A stretch of 37,331 bases of DNA. Source: Thermogemmatispora sp. (GTDB lineage Bacteria; Chloroflexota; Ktedonobacteria; Ktedonobacterales; Ktedonobacteraceae). The translations under genes were made by a program, and so were the position numbers. Each line of letters begins with the position of its first letter. Position 1 is the stretch's first letter. Where the stretch lies: the NCBI RefSeq assembly GCF_019683635.1, contig NZ_JADGIA010000023.1, positions 1 through 37,331 of the forward strand, given 5' to 3'. The notes below the pieces were generated by a model. The model saw nothing but the letters and a program-made list of their open reading frames with translations, made no database searches and was not told the DNA's origin. This document shows, piece after piece, positions 24,473 to 32,703 of this stretch.

Positions 24473-25288
24473 ATGTCCGAAGATACCCAAGACCAAACAG
24501 ATCATGCTTTTGAGCGTGCCATTACCACCCTGTGCAACTGTCGTAGCCTGATCCGCCATCATCCTGATCTAGCAGCTATCCAGCGCGAGCAGCTGCTCAG
24601 TGACATTGACCAGACCCTGGAGCTATTGCAGGACTGTGCCGCCAGGGCAGCCCAGGAAGCCTTGTTCTCCGCTGGGCCGGTGCCGCAGCGGCCCTCGCAG
24701 GAGCAATCGACCTTACGTGCTCTCTACCAGCTCTATCAAGAGCACATCAACTCGTCCCAGGCCAGCACGCAGGTACTCAGTGCGCGCTTCAACGAAACCC
24801 TGACGACCCTCAAAGAGATTCAGGACCTCATTCAGGAATGCGATGATCTCGATCTGGCGGGTGATCACCAGCAACTCAGCATTGCCCTCCAGCGCGTCGG
24901 AGCCTTCACCGCTGACCTCTACTGCCTCTTTATGGAATTTCGCCGCTCGCTCGCAGCTATTCTTGACGAGCAGAGCAGCTACATTCACACCGAGGAACTT
25001 TCCAGCTTGCAGCGCTTGCGACCAGCGACCAGCGAGCGGCAGACAACCCCTGCGCTGCGTCCGCCCCAGGTGCGTGAAGACCATCGTCGGCTCGACGAGC
25101 AAAGACAGATCCTGACCAGTCGCCTCACCGACGCCACGGCCTTTCTTGTCATGCTGGAGGAAGGCTTGCGCAGCGATCTCAAACGCCGCAACGAGATCAT
25201 CAGCCATCTCCACAGCATCGGGCAGCTGCTGCGAGACATGGCTGGCCTGCTAGCGGGCTACGAAGAAACGCTGAGGGCCATCCTCTAG
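24473..25288 (+). CDS. uncharacterised cytoplasmic alpha-helical protein
   Basis: I do not recognise this protein of 271 residues. The start at 24473 follows GGAAGGA at 24460-24466; an in-frame ATG at 24437 is less likely because the predicted transcript already has this better site. The protein is almost entirely helical and polar, with no signal peptide or membrane segment. Long amphipathic helices lie at about 12-65, 75-120 and 130-170, then a Pro/Arg-rich break at about 183-200 and a C-terminal coiled-coil-like helix pair (about 205-270). Cysteines are few (two close together near residues 21-23). It may be a structural or scaffolding protein. A near-consensus promoter suggests substantial expression. 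No neighbour gives a clear functional link. Confidence 0.75.
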   Translation: MSEDTQDQTDHAFERAITTLCNCRSLIRHHPDLAAIQREQLLSDIDQTLELLQDCAARAAQEALFSAGPVPQRPSQEQSTLRALYQLYQEHINSSQASTQVLSARFNETLTTLKEIQDLIQECDDLDLAGDHQQLSIALQRVGAFTADLYCLFMEFRRSLAAILDEQSSYIHTEELSSLQRLRPATSERQTTPALRPPQVREDHRRLDEQRQILTSRLTDATAFLVMLEEGLRSDLKRRNEIISHLHSIGQLLRDMAGLLAGYEETLRAIL

Positions 25289-25426
25289 CCAGGCCAGAGT
25301 AGCAGACCCATCAGCGCTTCCCCCGGACCAGTTCAGCCAGGCTCAACCAGAGGCCCTCTCATCCTGGCCCTGCTGGCAGGCGCAGGAGGCAGAGGCACGA
25401 CACTGGCAGCTCCATAAGAGCAGGCC

Positions 25427-25475
25427 CCAGGCGACGAGCGGTGTGAACCGCACCCTCGACGTTCGCGTCGGCTGG
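25427..25475. terminator. nested inverted repeats between convergent genes
   Basis: CCAGGCGACG (25427-25436) pairs with CGTCGGCTGG (25466-25475) with one mismatch. Inside this lies a perfect GCGGT/ACCGC hairpin (25438-25442 with 25447-25451). The structure separates the helical-protein gene from the GlcG-like gene and is probably a bidirectional terminator without a U-tract. Confidence 0.45.
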
Positions 25476-25504
25476 GAGCGACGGCCATCTCCTTGCTGCC
25501 TGAT

Positions 25505-25927
25505 CTAGAGAGCTGCCAGAGCTGCCTGGGCCACTTCCATATCCTGGGTATAGTGGCCGCCGCTGACCCCGATCCCTCCGATAATCCCCTCGGGGGTCTT
25601 AATAGCAAAGCCGCCGCCGAAGACGATCAAGCGATCCGTCTTGATGATCCCGTGCAGCAAAGGCGGATCATTCCTAATAAAATCAAACCACTCGTGGGTA
25701 GCCATGCCCCCGAAGCTGATCGCCGTATAAGCCTTATCTTGAGCGATCTGAACGCTCAAGAGTGGTGCTCCGTCCATGCGGCTAAAAGCTTTTAATGTAC
25801 CATCAGCATCGCAAATAGCGATACACATCGGCACGCCGATTTCACGAGCTTTCGCCTCAGCTGCAGCGATGAGACGATGTGCAGCCTCGATCGTAATACT
25901 GGACTTCTGAAAGCTATTCTCGGCCAT
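25505..25927 (-). CDS. GlcG/HbpS family (DUF336) protein
   Basis: Protein of 140 residues matching the GlcG/HbpS (DUF336) family over its full length. The N-terminal helix ITIEAAHRLIAAAEAKA, strand PMCIAICDADG, the segment FSRMDGAPLLSVQIAQDKAYTA (in parts) and the glycine-rich C-terminus GIIGGIGVSGG are typical. Members bind haem or small cofactors, and several are encoded next to 2-oxoacid or glycolate enzymes. No signal peptide, so cytoplasmic. AAAGGAG precedes the ATG by eight bases. It lies 178 bases downstream of the PrpB-like lyase gene on the same strand and may be cotranscribed with it. Confidence 0.88.
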   Translation of the reverse strand: MAENSFQKSSITIEAAHRLIAAAEAKAREIGVPMCIAICDADGTLKAFSRMDGAPLLSVQIAQDKAYTAISFGGMATHEWFDFIRNDPPLLHGIIKTDRLIVFGGGFAIKTPEGIIGGIGVSGGHYTQDMEVAQAALAAL

Positions 25928-26105
25928 CGTTGGCTCCTTTCTCTCAGCAAGATGATCGCAATAAACGCAGACAGCAAGGAGGACAGCGCGTGTCGCTCAT
26001 ACCTCTCGTAGAGCCAGCAGGGAGAGGAAAGCGGCCAGCCAGCTAGCCGAGACAGCAGGCTGACCGTATACTCCCATCTCTCTGTTTCTCACTCAGGTCT
26101 AGTTT

Positions 26106-27008
26106 TCAGCTCTGCCTGGGCTGTGGAGTGGCCTCCTGGCGTACACCATAGCGAGCTTCCAGCTCCTGAATAAAAGGCAGACCGACCAGCTCGGTAAACT
26201 GCTGGAAGCTCACCGACTGATCGGCGAAAGCCGTCGGCGTCTCGCCCCGTTTCAGTCCTTCCAGTAAGCGAAGCATGGCATGAGTGGCCGTAAAAAGCAA
26301 GGCAACGGGGAAAAGTACCAGCTTAAAGCCCAGCTCCCGAATCTCATTCACAGAGAGCGGGGGCGTCTTACCGCTCTGGGCCCAATTAAAGAGCAGAGGT
26401 ACATCGGGGAAAGCCTGCACAATGGCCCGCAGCTCCTCCATCGTGCGGGGGGCCTCAATAAAGATCACATCGGCGCCTGCCTCACGATAGGCCCGTCCGC
26501 GACGCAGTGCCTCCTCGAAACCGAGCACTGCCGCGGCATCGGTGCGCGCAATAATCACAAAATCGGGGTCCTGACGGGCCTCCACCGCTGCACGCACCTT
26601 CTGGACCATCTCCTCCATTGGAATAACCTGTTTCCCCTCCATATGACCACACTTCTTCGGCCACACCTGGTCCTCAAGATGCAGCCCTGCCACGCCGGCC
26701 CGCTCATACTCGCGCACCGTCCGGCGCACATTCAGCGGATTCCCATAGCCTGTATCGGCATCGGCAATCAATGGCACCTCGCCGGTCACCGCAGCCAAAG
26801 CCGCTGCACGGCTCACCATTTCGCTCATCGTCAGCAAGCCCACATCGGGCATCCCGAGCACGCTAGCTGACGTTCCGAAGCCCGTCATATAGACTACAGA
26901 GAAACCGGCCTGGGCGATCAGCCGCGCGCTCAAAGCATCATAAGCCCCGGGGGCTACCACCAGCTCGGGGCCAGCCAGCAACTGGCGCAAGCGCGTTGTC
27001 ACTCGCAT
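26106..27008 (-). CDS. isocitrate lyase/PEP mutase family protein, PrpB-like
   Basis: Enzyme of 300 residues with a TIM-barrel of the isocitrate lyase/phosphoenolpyruvate mutase superfamily. The Mg-binding DADTGYGN lies at 83-90 and the active-site KKCGH with catalytic Cys120 at 118-122, as in methylisocitrate and dimethylmalate lyases. LEDQ at 111-114 and ARTDA further on complete the pattern. It probably splits a 2-substituted malate or citrate into pyruvate or a similar oxoacid plus a second acid. Exact substrate (2-methylisocitrate, 2,3-dimethylmalate or other) cannot be fixed; no prpC or prpD gene is nearby. GGGAGAG precedes the ATG. Confidence 0.88.
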   Translation of the reverse strand: MRVTTRLRQLLAGPELVVAPGAYDALSARLIAQAGFSVVYMTGFGTSASVLGMPDVGLLTMSEMVSRAAALAAVTGEVPLIADADTGYGNPLNVRRTVREYERAGVAGLHLEDQVWPKKCGHMEGKQVIPMEEMVQKVRAAVEARQDPDFVIIARTDAAAVLGFEEALRRGRAYREAGADVIFIEAPRTMEELRAIVQAFPDVPLLFNWAQSGKTPPLSVNEIRELGFKLVLFPVALLFTATHAMLRLLEGLKRGETPTAFADQSVSFQQFTELVGLPFIQELEARYGVRQEATPQPRQS

Positions 27009-27113
27009 GGGTTTTCTCTCCCTTTCCTTCGCATCTCCTCCCTCGCACGGGAGCTAGTCGCGGCTGGTGGGCACCTACCAGCCAGAGCGGAACCTGGCAT
27101 TCCGCTAATGGCA

Positions 27114-27142
27114 AGTGTAGCCCATGAGCTGCCTCCCTGCAA
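27114..27142 (-). promoter_or_regulatory. weak promoter candidate for the PrpB-like gene
   Basis: On the minus strand TTGCAG (27142-27137) and TACACT (27119-27114) are separated by 17 bases. Only three and four bases match consensus, so this is tentative. Confidence 0.3.
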
Positions 27143-27202
27143 GCAAGTCTCCTGGTCAGAGGGAAAGCGAGCGGCAAGCAAAGCCCGCGCCCGAGTCAAT
27201 AT

Positions 27203-27232
27203 TTGCCGCCGGGCGGGGGCAGGTGTTATCAT
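27203..27232 (+). promoter_or_regulatory. weak promoter candidate for the tal operon
   Basis: TTGCCG (27203-27208) and TATCAT (27227-27232) are separated by 18 bases. The -10 matches five of six; the -35 matches four. The leader would be about 155 bases. Confidence 0.35.
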
Positions 27233-27394
27233 AAAAAAGGCGACCTCTTAGTGTACCGATGACAATAAAAGCTCAGACATAGCGGCAAGCAGAGATCCCT
27301 TCCAGGTGGGAATAAAACTGGCCTGTAAGCTCTTTCCACTAAAGAGAGGGGTAGAACAAAAAACGGCATGAAGCCTTGACCAGAGGAGAAGAGC

Positions 27395-28540
27395 ATGGCA
27401 AATCCCTTGTTACAACTGAAAGAATACGGACAGAGTGTCTGGTACGACAACATTGACCGGGCGCAGCTAGAATCCGGCGAATTCAAGCGCCTCCTAGAGG
27501 AGGATGGCATTACGGGGGTCACAGCCAACCCCACCATCTTCGACAAAGCCATCAGCAGTGGTCACGCCTACGATGCCCAGATCGAGGAGCTGATCCGGCA
27601 GGGGAAAGAGGTCGAAGAGATCTACGACGCCCTCGTCGTGCGTGACGTCCAGACAGTTGCCGATCTGCTGCGGCCCATCTACGAGCGCAGCGCTGGAGTC
27701 GACGGCTACGTTAGCCTGGAAGTCTCGCCGGACCTGGCTCACGACACCGAGGGAACGCTGGCCGCGGTCCGCCGCTACTGGCAGCTCGTCAATCGACCGA
27801 ACCTCATGATCAAGATCCCGGCCACTCCTGAAGGGCTGCCCGCCATTCAGCAGGCGCTGACCGAGGGCTACAATATCAACATCACCCTCATTTTCTCCAT
27901 CGAGACTTATCGTGAGGTCGCTGAGGCTTACCTGACGGCGCTGGAGAATCGCAACGCCGAAGGCCAGGATATCAGCGGCATCGCCTCGGTCGCCAGCTTC
28001 TTCGTCAGTCGTGTTGACACACTGGTCGACAAACTGCTCGAAGAGAAAATCAAGGCCAGCAACGACCCCGCCGAGCAAGCACGGCTCCGCTCCTTGCAAG
28101 GGAAGGCGGCGATCGCCAACGCGCGCCTGGTCTACCAGGAATTCAAGCGCATCTTTGGCTCGCCGCGCTTTGCGGCTCTGCGCCAGCTCGGGGCACACGT
28201 GCAGCGTCCGTTGTGGGCCAGTACAAGCACCAAGAACCCGGCCTACCGAGACGTGCTCTACGCCGAGGAACTCATCGGCCCCGACACGGTCGACACCATG
28301 CCCTATGAAACCATCGAAAAGTTCCGTGATCATGGGCGAGTGCGCTACAGTATCGAAGACGATCTCGATGGTGCACGGGCGCTGTTCAAGGAACTGGAGC
28401 AGCTCGGTATCTCTTACGAGGCAGTGACCCAGCAGCTGCTCGATGAGGGCGTGCAGAAGTTCGCCGACTCCTATCATCAGTTGCTCAATAGTATTCGCGC
28501 CCGTCAGCAGGCGCTCAAAGAGAGGCAGGTTTCGCGGTGA
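27395..28540 (+). CDS. tal: transaldolase
   Basis: Transaldolase of 381 residues, the long form common in actinobacteria and Chloroflexota. GVTANPTIFDKA at 41-52 and the Schiff-base Lys140 in LMIKIPAT are clear. Other matches are NINITLIFS, SVASFFVSRVD and the WASTSTKNP block. It moves a dihydroxyacetone unit between sugar phosphates in the non-oxidative pentose phosphate pathway. It opens the sugar-phosphate gene cluster, and its stop codon overlaps the GTG start of pgi by four bases, so the two are translationally coupled. AGAGGAG precedes the ATG. Confidence 0.96.
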   Translation: MANPLLQLKEYGQSVWYDNIDRAQLESGEFKRLLEEDGITGVTANPTIFDKAISSGHAYDAQIEELIRQGKEVEEIYDALVVRDVQTVADLLRPIYERSAGVDGYVSLEVSPDLAHDTEGTLAAVRRYWQLVNRPNLMIKIPATPEGLPAIQQALTEGYNINITLIFSIETYREVAEAYLTALENRNAEGQDISGIASVASFFVSRVDTLVDKLLEEKIKASNDPAEQARLRSLQGKAAIANARLVYQEFKRIFGSPRFAALRQLGAHVQRPLWASTSTKNPAYRDVLYAEELIGPDTVDTMPYETIEKFRDHGRVRYSIEDDLDGARALFKELEQLGISYEAVTQQLLDEGVQKFADSYHQLLNSIRARQQALKERQVSR

Positions 28541-30270
28541 CAGCACAACAGGAGCCAGAGCCACAATTTGAGGCTGAAAGCGCTCTTCAAGAGCTGGTAC
28601 GTGCGGGGCTGGAGCGACTCAACGCCGAGAATGTCGCGCGGCGCATCTGGGAACGTGATGCCAGCCTCTGGAAGAGCGACCCCGCCGTCCAGCAGGAAAT
28701 TCGCGAGCGACTCGGTTGGCTAACAGTTGCCAACACCATGCAGGAGCGTCTGCAGGAGATCGAGGGCCTCGTAGAAGCGGTGCGCCAAGACGGCTATCGC
28801 TATGCCGTGCTGCTGGGCATGGGAGGCAGCAGCCTCTGTCCTGAGGTGCTGCGTCTGACCTTCGGCGTCGCGCCCGGCTACCTGGACCTGTTTGTGCTCG
28901 ACACTACCGATCCTGACACAATCCGCGCCGTTGAGGAGCGCATCGACCTCAGTAAAACGCTGTTCATAGTGGCCTCCAAGTCGGGCGAGACCATTGAGAC
29001 GCTCTCCCATTTTCGCTACTTCTGGCACCGTGTTAGCGAGCGAGGGGGCGAGAATGGCGCTCACTTTATTGCCATCACCGACCCTGGCACCTCGCTAGAG
29101 CGGCTTGCCCATGATCACCACTTCCGCCATGTCTTCGCCAATCCGCCCGACATTGGCGGGCGCTACTCGGCGCTCTCCTTCTTTGGCCTGGTGCCCGGCG
29201 CTCTGATCGGTGTTGACATCAAGCAGCTGTTGGCGCGGGCCCAGGCAGCCATGAGTCGATGCAGTGCCAGCCAGGCTGCTGCTGACAATCCTGGTCTGCG
29301 GCTCGGGGCCATTCTGGGCGCCCTTGGCACGCACGGGCGTGACAAGATCACCTTTGTGCTCTCACCAGCTCTCGCTAGCTACGGCTACTGGGTGGAGCAG
29401 CTTATCGCAGAGAGCACCGGTAAAGAGGGGCGTGGCCTCCTCCCCGTCGAAGGGGAAGCGCTGGGCGCGCCCGCCGTCTATGGCAACGACCGTCTCTTCG
29501 TCTACCTGCGGCTGGAGGGCGACGACAATGCGGCCCTTGATGAGGGCCTGGCGCGCCTGCATGCTGCGGGCCAGCCGCTGGTCCGTTTCCAGCTGGCCGA
29601 CCGTTACGATCTGGGTGCTCAGTTCTTCATCTGGGAGCTGGCCACAGCGGTCGCCGGCATCTTCCTGCAAATCAACGCCTTCGATCAACCCAACGTCCAG
29701 GAAAGTAAAGATAATACGGCGCGGCTCCTGGAGCGCTTCCGTAGCGAAGGAAAGCTTCCCGAGCTGGAGCCAGTTGTCAACGAGGGAGCGCTGCGCCTCT
29801 ATGGCAGAAAGATGGGAGAGGGGAAAGAGGATCTGGATAGCTACCTGCAGGCGTTCCTCGATCAGGTGCATCCAGGCGACTACATTGCCCTCATGGCCTA
29901 TGTGCAACGTAGCGCAGTCAATGAAAGCGCCCTGCAGGCGCTGCGTCTGCGTCTGCGCGATCGCTACCGCGTTGCGACAACGCTTGGCTACGGTCCGCGT
30001 TTCCTGCACTCGACCGGCCAGTTACACAAAGGCGGGCCTAACAACGGCGTGTTTATTCAGATCACCGGGGATGTGAAGCAGGACATCGCCATTCCGGGCG
30101 AGCCCTATACCTTTGGTATTCTCAAAGAAGCGCAGGCTTTGGGTGACCTGTTCGCCCTCTCTGCGCATCAGCGACGTAATATTCGCATTGCTATCGGAGG
30201 TGATCTGGCTGCCGGCCTGCAGGCCCTGGCGCAACGGCTGGTTCCCGTAGAGAGGCAAGGCGACGGATAG
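28537..30270 (+). CDS. pgi: glucose-6-phosphate isomerase
   Basis: Phosphoglucose isomerase of 577 residues starting at a GTG that overlaps the tal stop codon (GTGA). A sugar-isomerase domain begins with LLGMGGSSLCPEVL at 92-105 and VASKSGETIETL; the second half has a catalytic-region RFLHSTGQLHKGG block near the C-terminus. It interconverts glucose-6-phosphate and fructose-6-phosphate. The sequence resembles the isomerase half of bifunctional Tal-Pgi proteins known in other bacteria; here the two are separate but coupled. A 398-bp gap follows before zwf. Confidence 0.95.
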   Translation: MTAQQEPEPQFEAESALQELVRAGLERLNAENVARRIWERDASLWKSDPAVQQEIRERLGWLTVANTMQERLQEIEGLVEAVRQDGYRYAVLLGMGGSSLCPEVLRLTFGVAPGYLDLFVLDTTDPDTIRAVEERIDLSKTLFIVASKSGETIETLSHFRYFWHRVSERGGENGAHFIAITDPGTSLERLAHDHHFRHVFANPPDIGGRYSALSFFGLVPGALIGVDIKQLLARAQAAMSRCSASQAAADNPGLRLGAILGALGTHGRDKITFVLSPALASYGYWVEQLIAESTGKEGRGLLPVEGEALGAPAVYGNDRLFVYLRLEGDDNAALDEGLARLHAAGQPLVRFQLADRYDLGAQFFIWELATAVAGIFLQINAFDQPNVQESKDNTARLLERFRSEGKLPELEPVVNEGALRLYGRKMGEGKEDLDSYLQAFLDQVHPGDYIALMAYVQRSAVNESALQALRLRLRDRYRVATTLGYGPRFLHSTGQLHKGGPNNGVFIQITGDVKQDIAIPGEPYTFGILKEAQALGDLFALSAHQRRNIRIAIGGDLAAGLQALAQRLVPVERQGDG

Positions 30271-30668
30271 CCCTCGCACTGACTGACTGAGGAGGCATCA
30301 ACAGGCGCGCCTGTGAGCTGCGCAGATGTGCACAGATGGGAGAGCCGCATTAGCCTAGCCGCACCGTCTCGAACCGTGGCTGTGACCGAAGGGAGGGAGC
30401 AAGGCCATCTCTATCTGTTCAGCAGGCCCGGCTCCCATCCTGGCGCGGCCTCCGGCTCAGTCGGCCTGTCAGCCTGCCTGGCCCAGGCACATGGGAAGAT
30501 CTTCAGAAGATTTTAAATCTGCACAAGCATTGCACTACAATGAATATAGCCGATGACAGGCGATGAGAGGTCCTGGTTACAAACCCGGTAACGGAAGACC
30601 AACCTGGAACTCGGTCTAGAGCGTGTATTGTCTGTCAAGAACAAGTGATGACCAGGAGAATATCATCG
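30271..30668 (+). other. regulatory gap between pgi and zwf
   Basis: No gene is visible in 398 bp. The first 200 bases are GC-rich and featureless. From 30495 the sequence becomes AT-rich and carries overlapping palindromes and a possible -10 box. The leader before zwf (30542-30668) contains two weak 5-bp inverted repeats. zwf therefore seems to have its own promoter. Confidence 0.45.
30495..30541 (+). promoter_or_regulatory. palindrome cluster and putative promoter upstream of zwf
   Basis: Three overlapping palindromes occur in 26 bases: GAAGATCTTC (30495-30504), CTTCAGAAG (30501-30509) and AGATTTTAAATCT (30508-30520). They overlap a weak -35 (TTAAAT, 30513-30518) that lies 17 bases before TACAAT (30536-30541). 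The arrangement looks like an operator-promoter controlling zwf. The regulator is unknown. Confidence 0.45.
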
Positions 30669-32219
30669 ATGCCTCAACGCAGCGCGGTCGAGGCGCCCAA
30701 TCCCCTACGCGAAGGGTTGCGCATCAAGCACAGCCCGGAACCCTGCGCGATGGTGATTTTTGGGGCGACTGGCGATCTGACCCATCGGAAACTCTTGCCT
30801 GCTCTCTACAACCTGGCCTTGGAGCACCCGCTGCCGGCGGGCTTTTCCGTCATAGGCTTCGCGCGCCGGCCCTACACCGATGAGCAATTCCGAGAGCAGG
30901 CCTTTGAAGCCATCAACGAATACTCGCGCCAGAAGCCCATCAATCAGCAGGTCTGGGAGAGCTTTGCGTCCGGTATCTTCTACCTGCAGTCTGACTTTCA
31001 CAACCAGGCGGGCTATGAAAAGCTGAACGCCCTGCTCAACCGGCTGGATCGGGAGCGTGGCACTGGCGGTAACCGCATCTTCTACCTATCGACGCCGCCG
31101 AGCCAGTATCCCGAGATCATCCAGCGTCTGGGTGCTGCTGGTCTCAACAAGAGCCGCAAAGGCTGGACGCGCATCATCATTGAGAAGCCCTTTGGTCATG
31201 ACCTGGCCTCAGCTCGTGAGCTGAACCGTCAGGTGCTGCGGGTCTTCAAAGAGGAGCAAGTCTATCGTATTGACCATTACCTGGGCAAAGAGACGGTTCA
31301 GAACATACTGGTCTTCCGTCTGGCCAACGGCATCTTCGAGCCAGTCTGGAATCGCCGCTACGTTGACCATGTCCAGATCACCGTAGCGGAGAACATTGGC
31401 CTTGAGGGGCGAGCGGCCTACTATGAAGAAGCGGGGGCTATTCGCGACATGGTCCAGAACCATATGATGCAGTTGCTGACCCTGGTCGCGATGGAGCCGC
31501 CGATCGCCTTTGATGCCACGGCAGTGCGCGACGAAAAGGTCAAAGTGCTGCATGCGCTGCAGCCGCTGCAGGGACAGACTGCCCTGCTCAACACCGTGCG
31601 TGGCCAGTATACCGCTGGCTGGATGAATGGTCAGCTGGTCCCTGGCTATACCGAGGAGCCGGGAGTGCGGCCCGATTCCACCACCGAGACCTACGTGGCT
31701 CTCAAGGTCTTTGTTGACAATTGGCGCTGGGCGGACGTCCCCTTCTACCTGCGTACTGGCAAGCGCCTGCCCAAGCGCGTCACAGAGATTGCCATTCAAT
31801 TCAAGCAGCCGCCTTCCATGTTCTGGCAGCGCAGCAACATTCAGGGTCAAATTGATCCGAACGTCATCGTGCTGCGCATCCAGCCAGACGAGGGCATCTC
31901 GTTGCGCTTCGGTGCCAAAGTCCCGGGTACCGAGATGCAGATCCGCTCGGTCAACATGGACTTCTTCTACGGCTCATCCTTTATGCGTCCGCAGCCGGAG
32001 GCCTACGAGCGGCTGCTACTCGATTGCATGCTGGGTGACTCCACGCTCTTCACGCGCCGCGACGAGGTAGAAGCGGCCTGGGAGTTCATTCAGGGCATTC
32101 TAGATGCCTGGGCTGAAGCGCCGCGCGAGACCATCCATTCATATGAGGCAGGCACCTGGGGACCCCAGGCTGCCGATGAGTTCATCTGGCGTGATGGGCG
32201 CCGCTGGCGACGGCCCTAG
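30669..32219 (+). CDS. zwf: glucose-6-phosphate 1-dehydrogenase
   Basis: Enzyme of 516 residues. The start at 30669 is preferred because CAGGAGA lies upstream; in-frame GTG 30645 and ATG 30648 would add eight or seven residues. The coenzyme-binding GATGDLTHRK lies at 32-41, EKPFGHDL further on, and the substrate-binding RIDHYLGKE at 200-208 with the catalytic His region. It oxidises glucose-6-phosphate to 6-phosphogluconolactone with NADP, the first step of the oxidative pentose phosphate pathway. The adjacent opcA encodes its likely assembly factor and pgl hydrolyses its product. Probably driven by the promoter region at 30495-30541. Confidence 0.96.
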   Translation: MPQRSAVEAPNPLREGLRIKHSPEPCAMVIFGATGDLTHRKLLPALYNLALEHPLPAGFSVIGFARRPYTDEQFREQAFEAINEYSRQKPINQQVWESFASGIFYLQSDFHNQAGYEKLNALLNRLDRERGTGGNRIFYLSTPPSQYPEIIQRLGAAGLNKSRKGWTRIIIEKPFGHDLASARELNRQVLRVFKEEQVYRIDHYLGKETVQNILVFRLANGIFEPVWNRRYVDHVQITVAENIGLEGRAAYYEEAGAIRDMVQNHMMQLLTLVAMEPPIAFDATAVRDEKVKVLHALQPLQGQTALLNTVRGQYTAGWMNGQLVPGYTEEPGVRPDSTTETYVALKVFVDNWRWADVPFYLRTGKRLPKRVTEIAIQFKQPPSMFWQRSNIQGQIDPNVIVLRIQPDEGISLRFGAKVPGTEMQIRSVNMDFFYGSSFMRPQPEAYERLLLDCMLGDSTLFTRRDEVEAAWEFIQGILDAWAEAPRETIHSYEAGTWGPQAADEFIWRDGRRWRRP

Positions 32220-32703
32220 CGCCTTCGCGCTCGCGTCCAGACCTGCGGGGCAACTCAGACCAACCCATGCCACCGTGCCAGGCCGCGGCCACCCAGTCCG
32301 GCCTGTCGCGTCAGCCAGCCTGCTAGGTAACCAATCAGATAACAAGTCGGTCGCCCAAAACTGGGGGACTGGCTGACGCACCCTCGCCTGTGTATCGGCT
32401 CTGCCGTCTCCTGCGGTCCGGCCTGATCTTGCCATGACTGGCCGGGAGCGCAGAAGCGGACGGACGGTCAACGGAACGGAACGGTGGGCAAGGGTAGGAC
32501 CTGAGCCGAGGCGAGGCACTGACAACGCGGGGCCTGCTCACTCAACGGTACTGGAGGGAGCTGTTTGCCTTTCGGTACCTCGCTACAGAACACGAGCCAA
32601 ACAAGAAGCTGCAGTAGCTAGCGCACGCGATCCAGGCCGGACGGCCTCCGCCCGTCCGTCGGTCGCCTGGAACGATGCCGTTCTCTATCAGGGGAGATCT
32701 GGA
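32220..32703 (+). other. 484-bp gap between zwf and opcA
   Basis: No convincing gene. The frame of opcA stays open upstream to 32434, but that stretch is Arg/Pro/Ala-rich and matches no OpcA N-terminus. It holds an 11-bp inverted repeat (32308-32379) and short tandem motifs such as two GGAC and two GGAAC units near 32460-32485. A gap this long within a cluster is unusual and may contain a promoter or an RNA element. Confidence 0.4.
32308..32379. repeat. 11-bp inverted repeat after zwf
   Basis: GCGTCAGCCAG (32308-32318) and CTGGCTGACGC (32369-32379) are perfect inverted copies separated by 50 bases. The loop is too long for a classic terminator. It may be an RNA structure or a terminator-like element after zwf. 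Confidence 0.4.

Larger units (their letters stand above)
27009..27394. other. divergent region between PrpB-like lyase and transaldolase
   Basis: This 386-bp gap has no gene. Weak promoter candidates lie on the minus strand at 27114-27142 and on the plus strand at 27203-27232. The last 60 bases before tal are A-rich and end in an AGAGGAGAAG Shine-Dalgarno. Confidence 0.4.

Noticed and set aside
27494-28564. Minus-strand open frame of 356 residues across transaldolase
   Set aside because: Antisense to a clear tal gene, with no recognisable domain; long antisense frames are common in GC-rich coding DNA.
32434-32703. N-terminal extension of OpcA by 90 residues
   Set aside because: The stretch is Arg/Pro/Ala-rich and unlike OpcA, while ATG 32704 has a good Shine-Dalgarno and gives a normal N-terminus.
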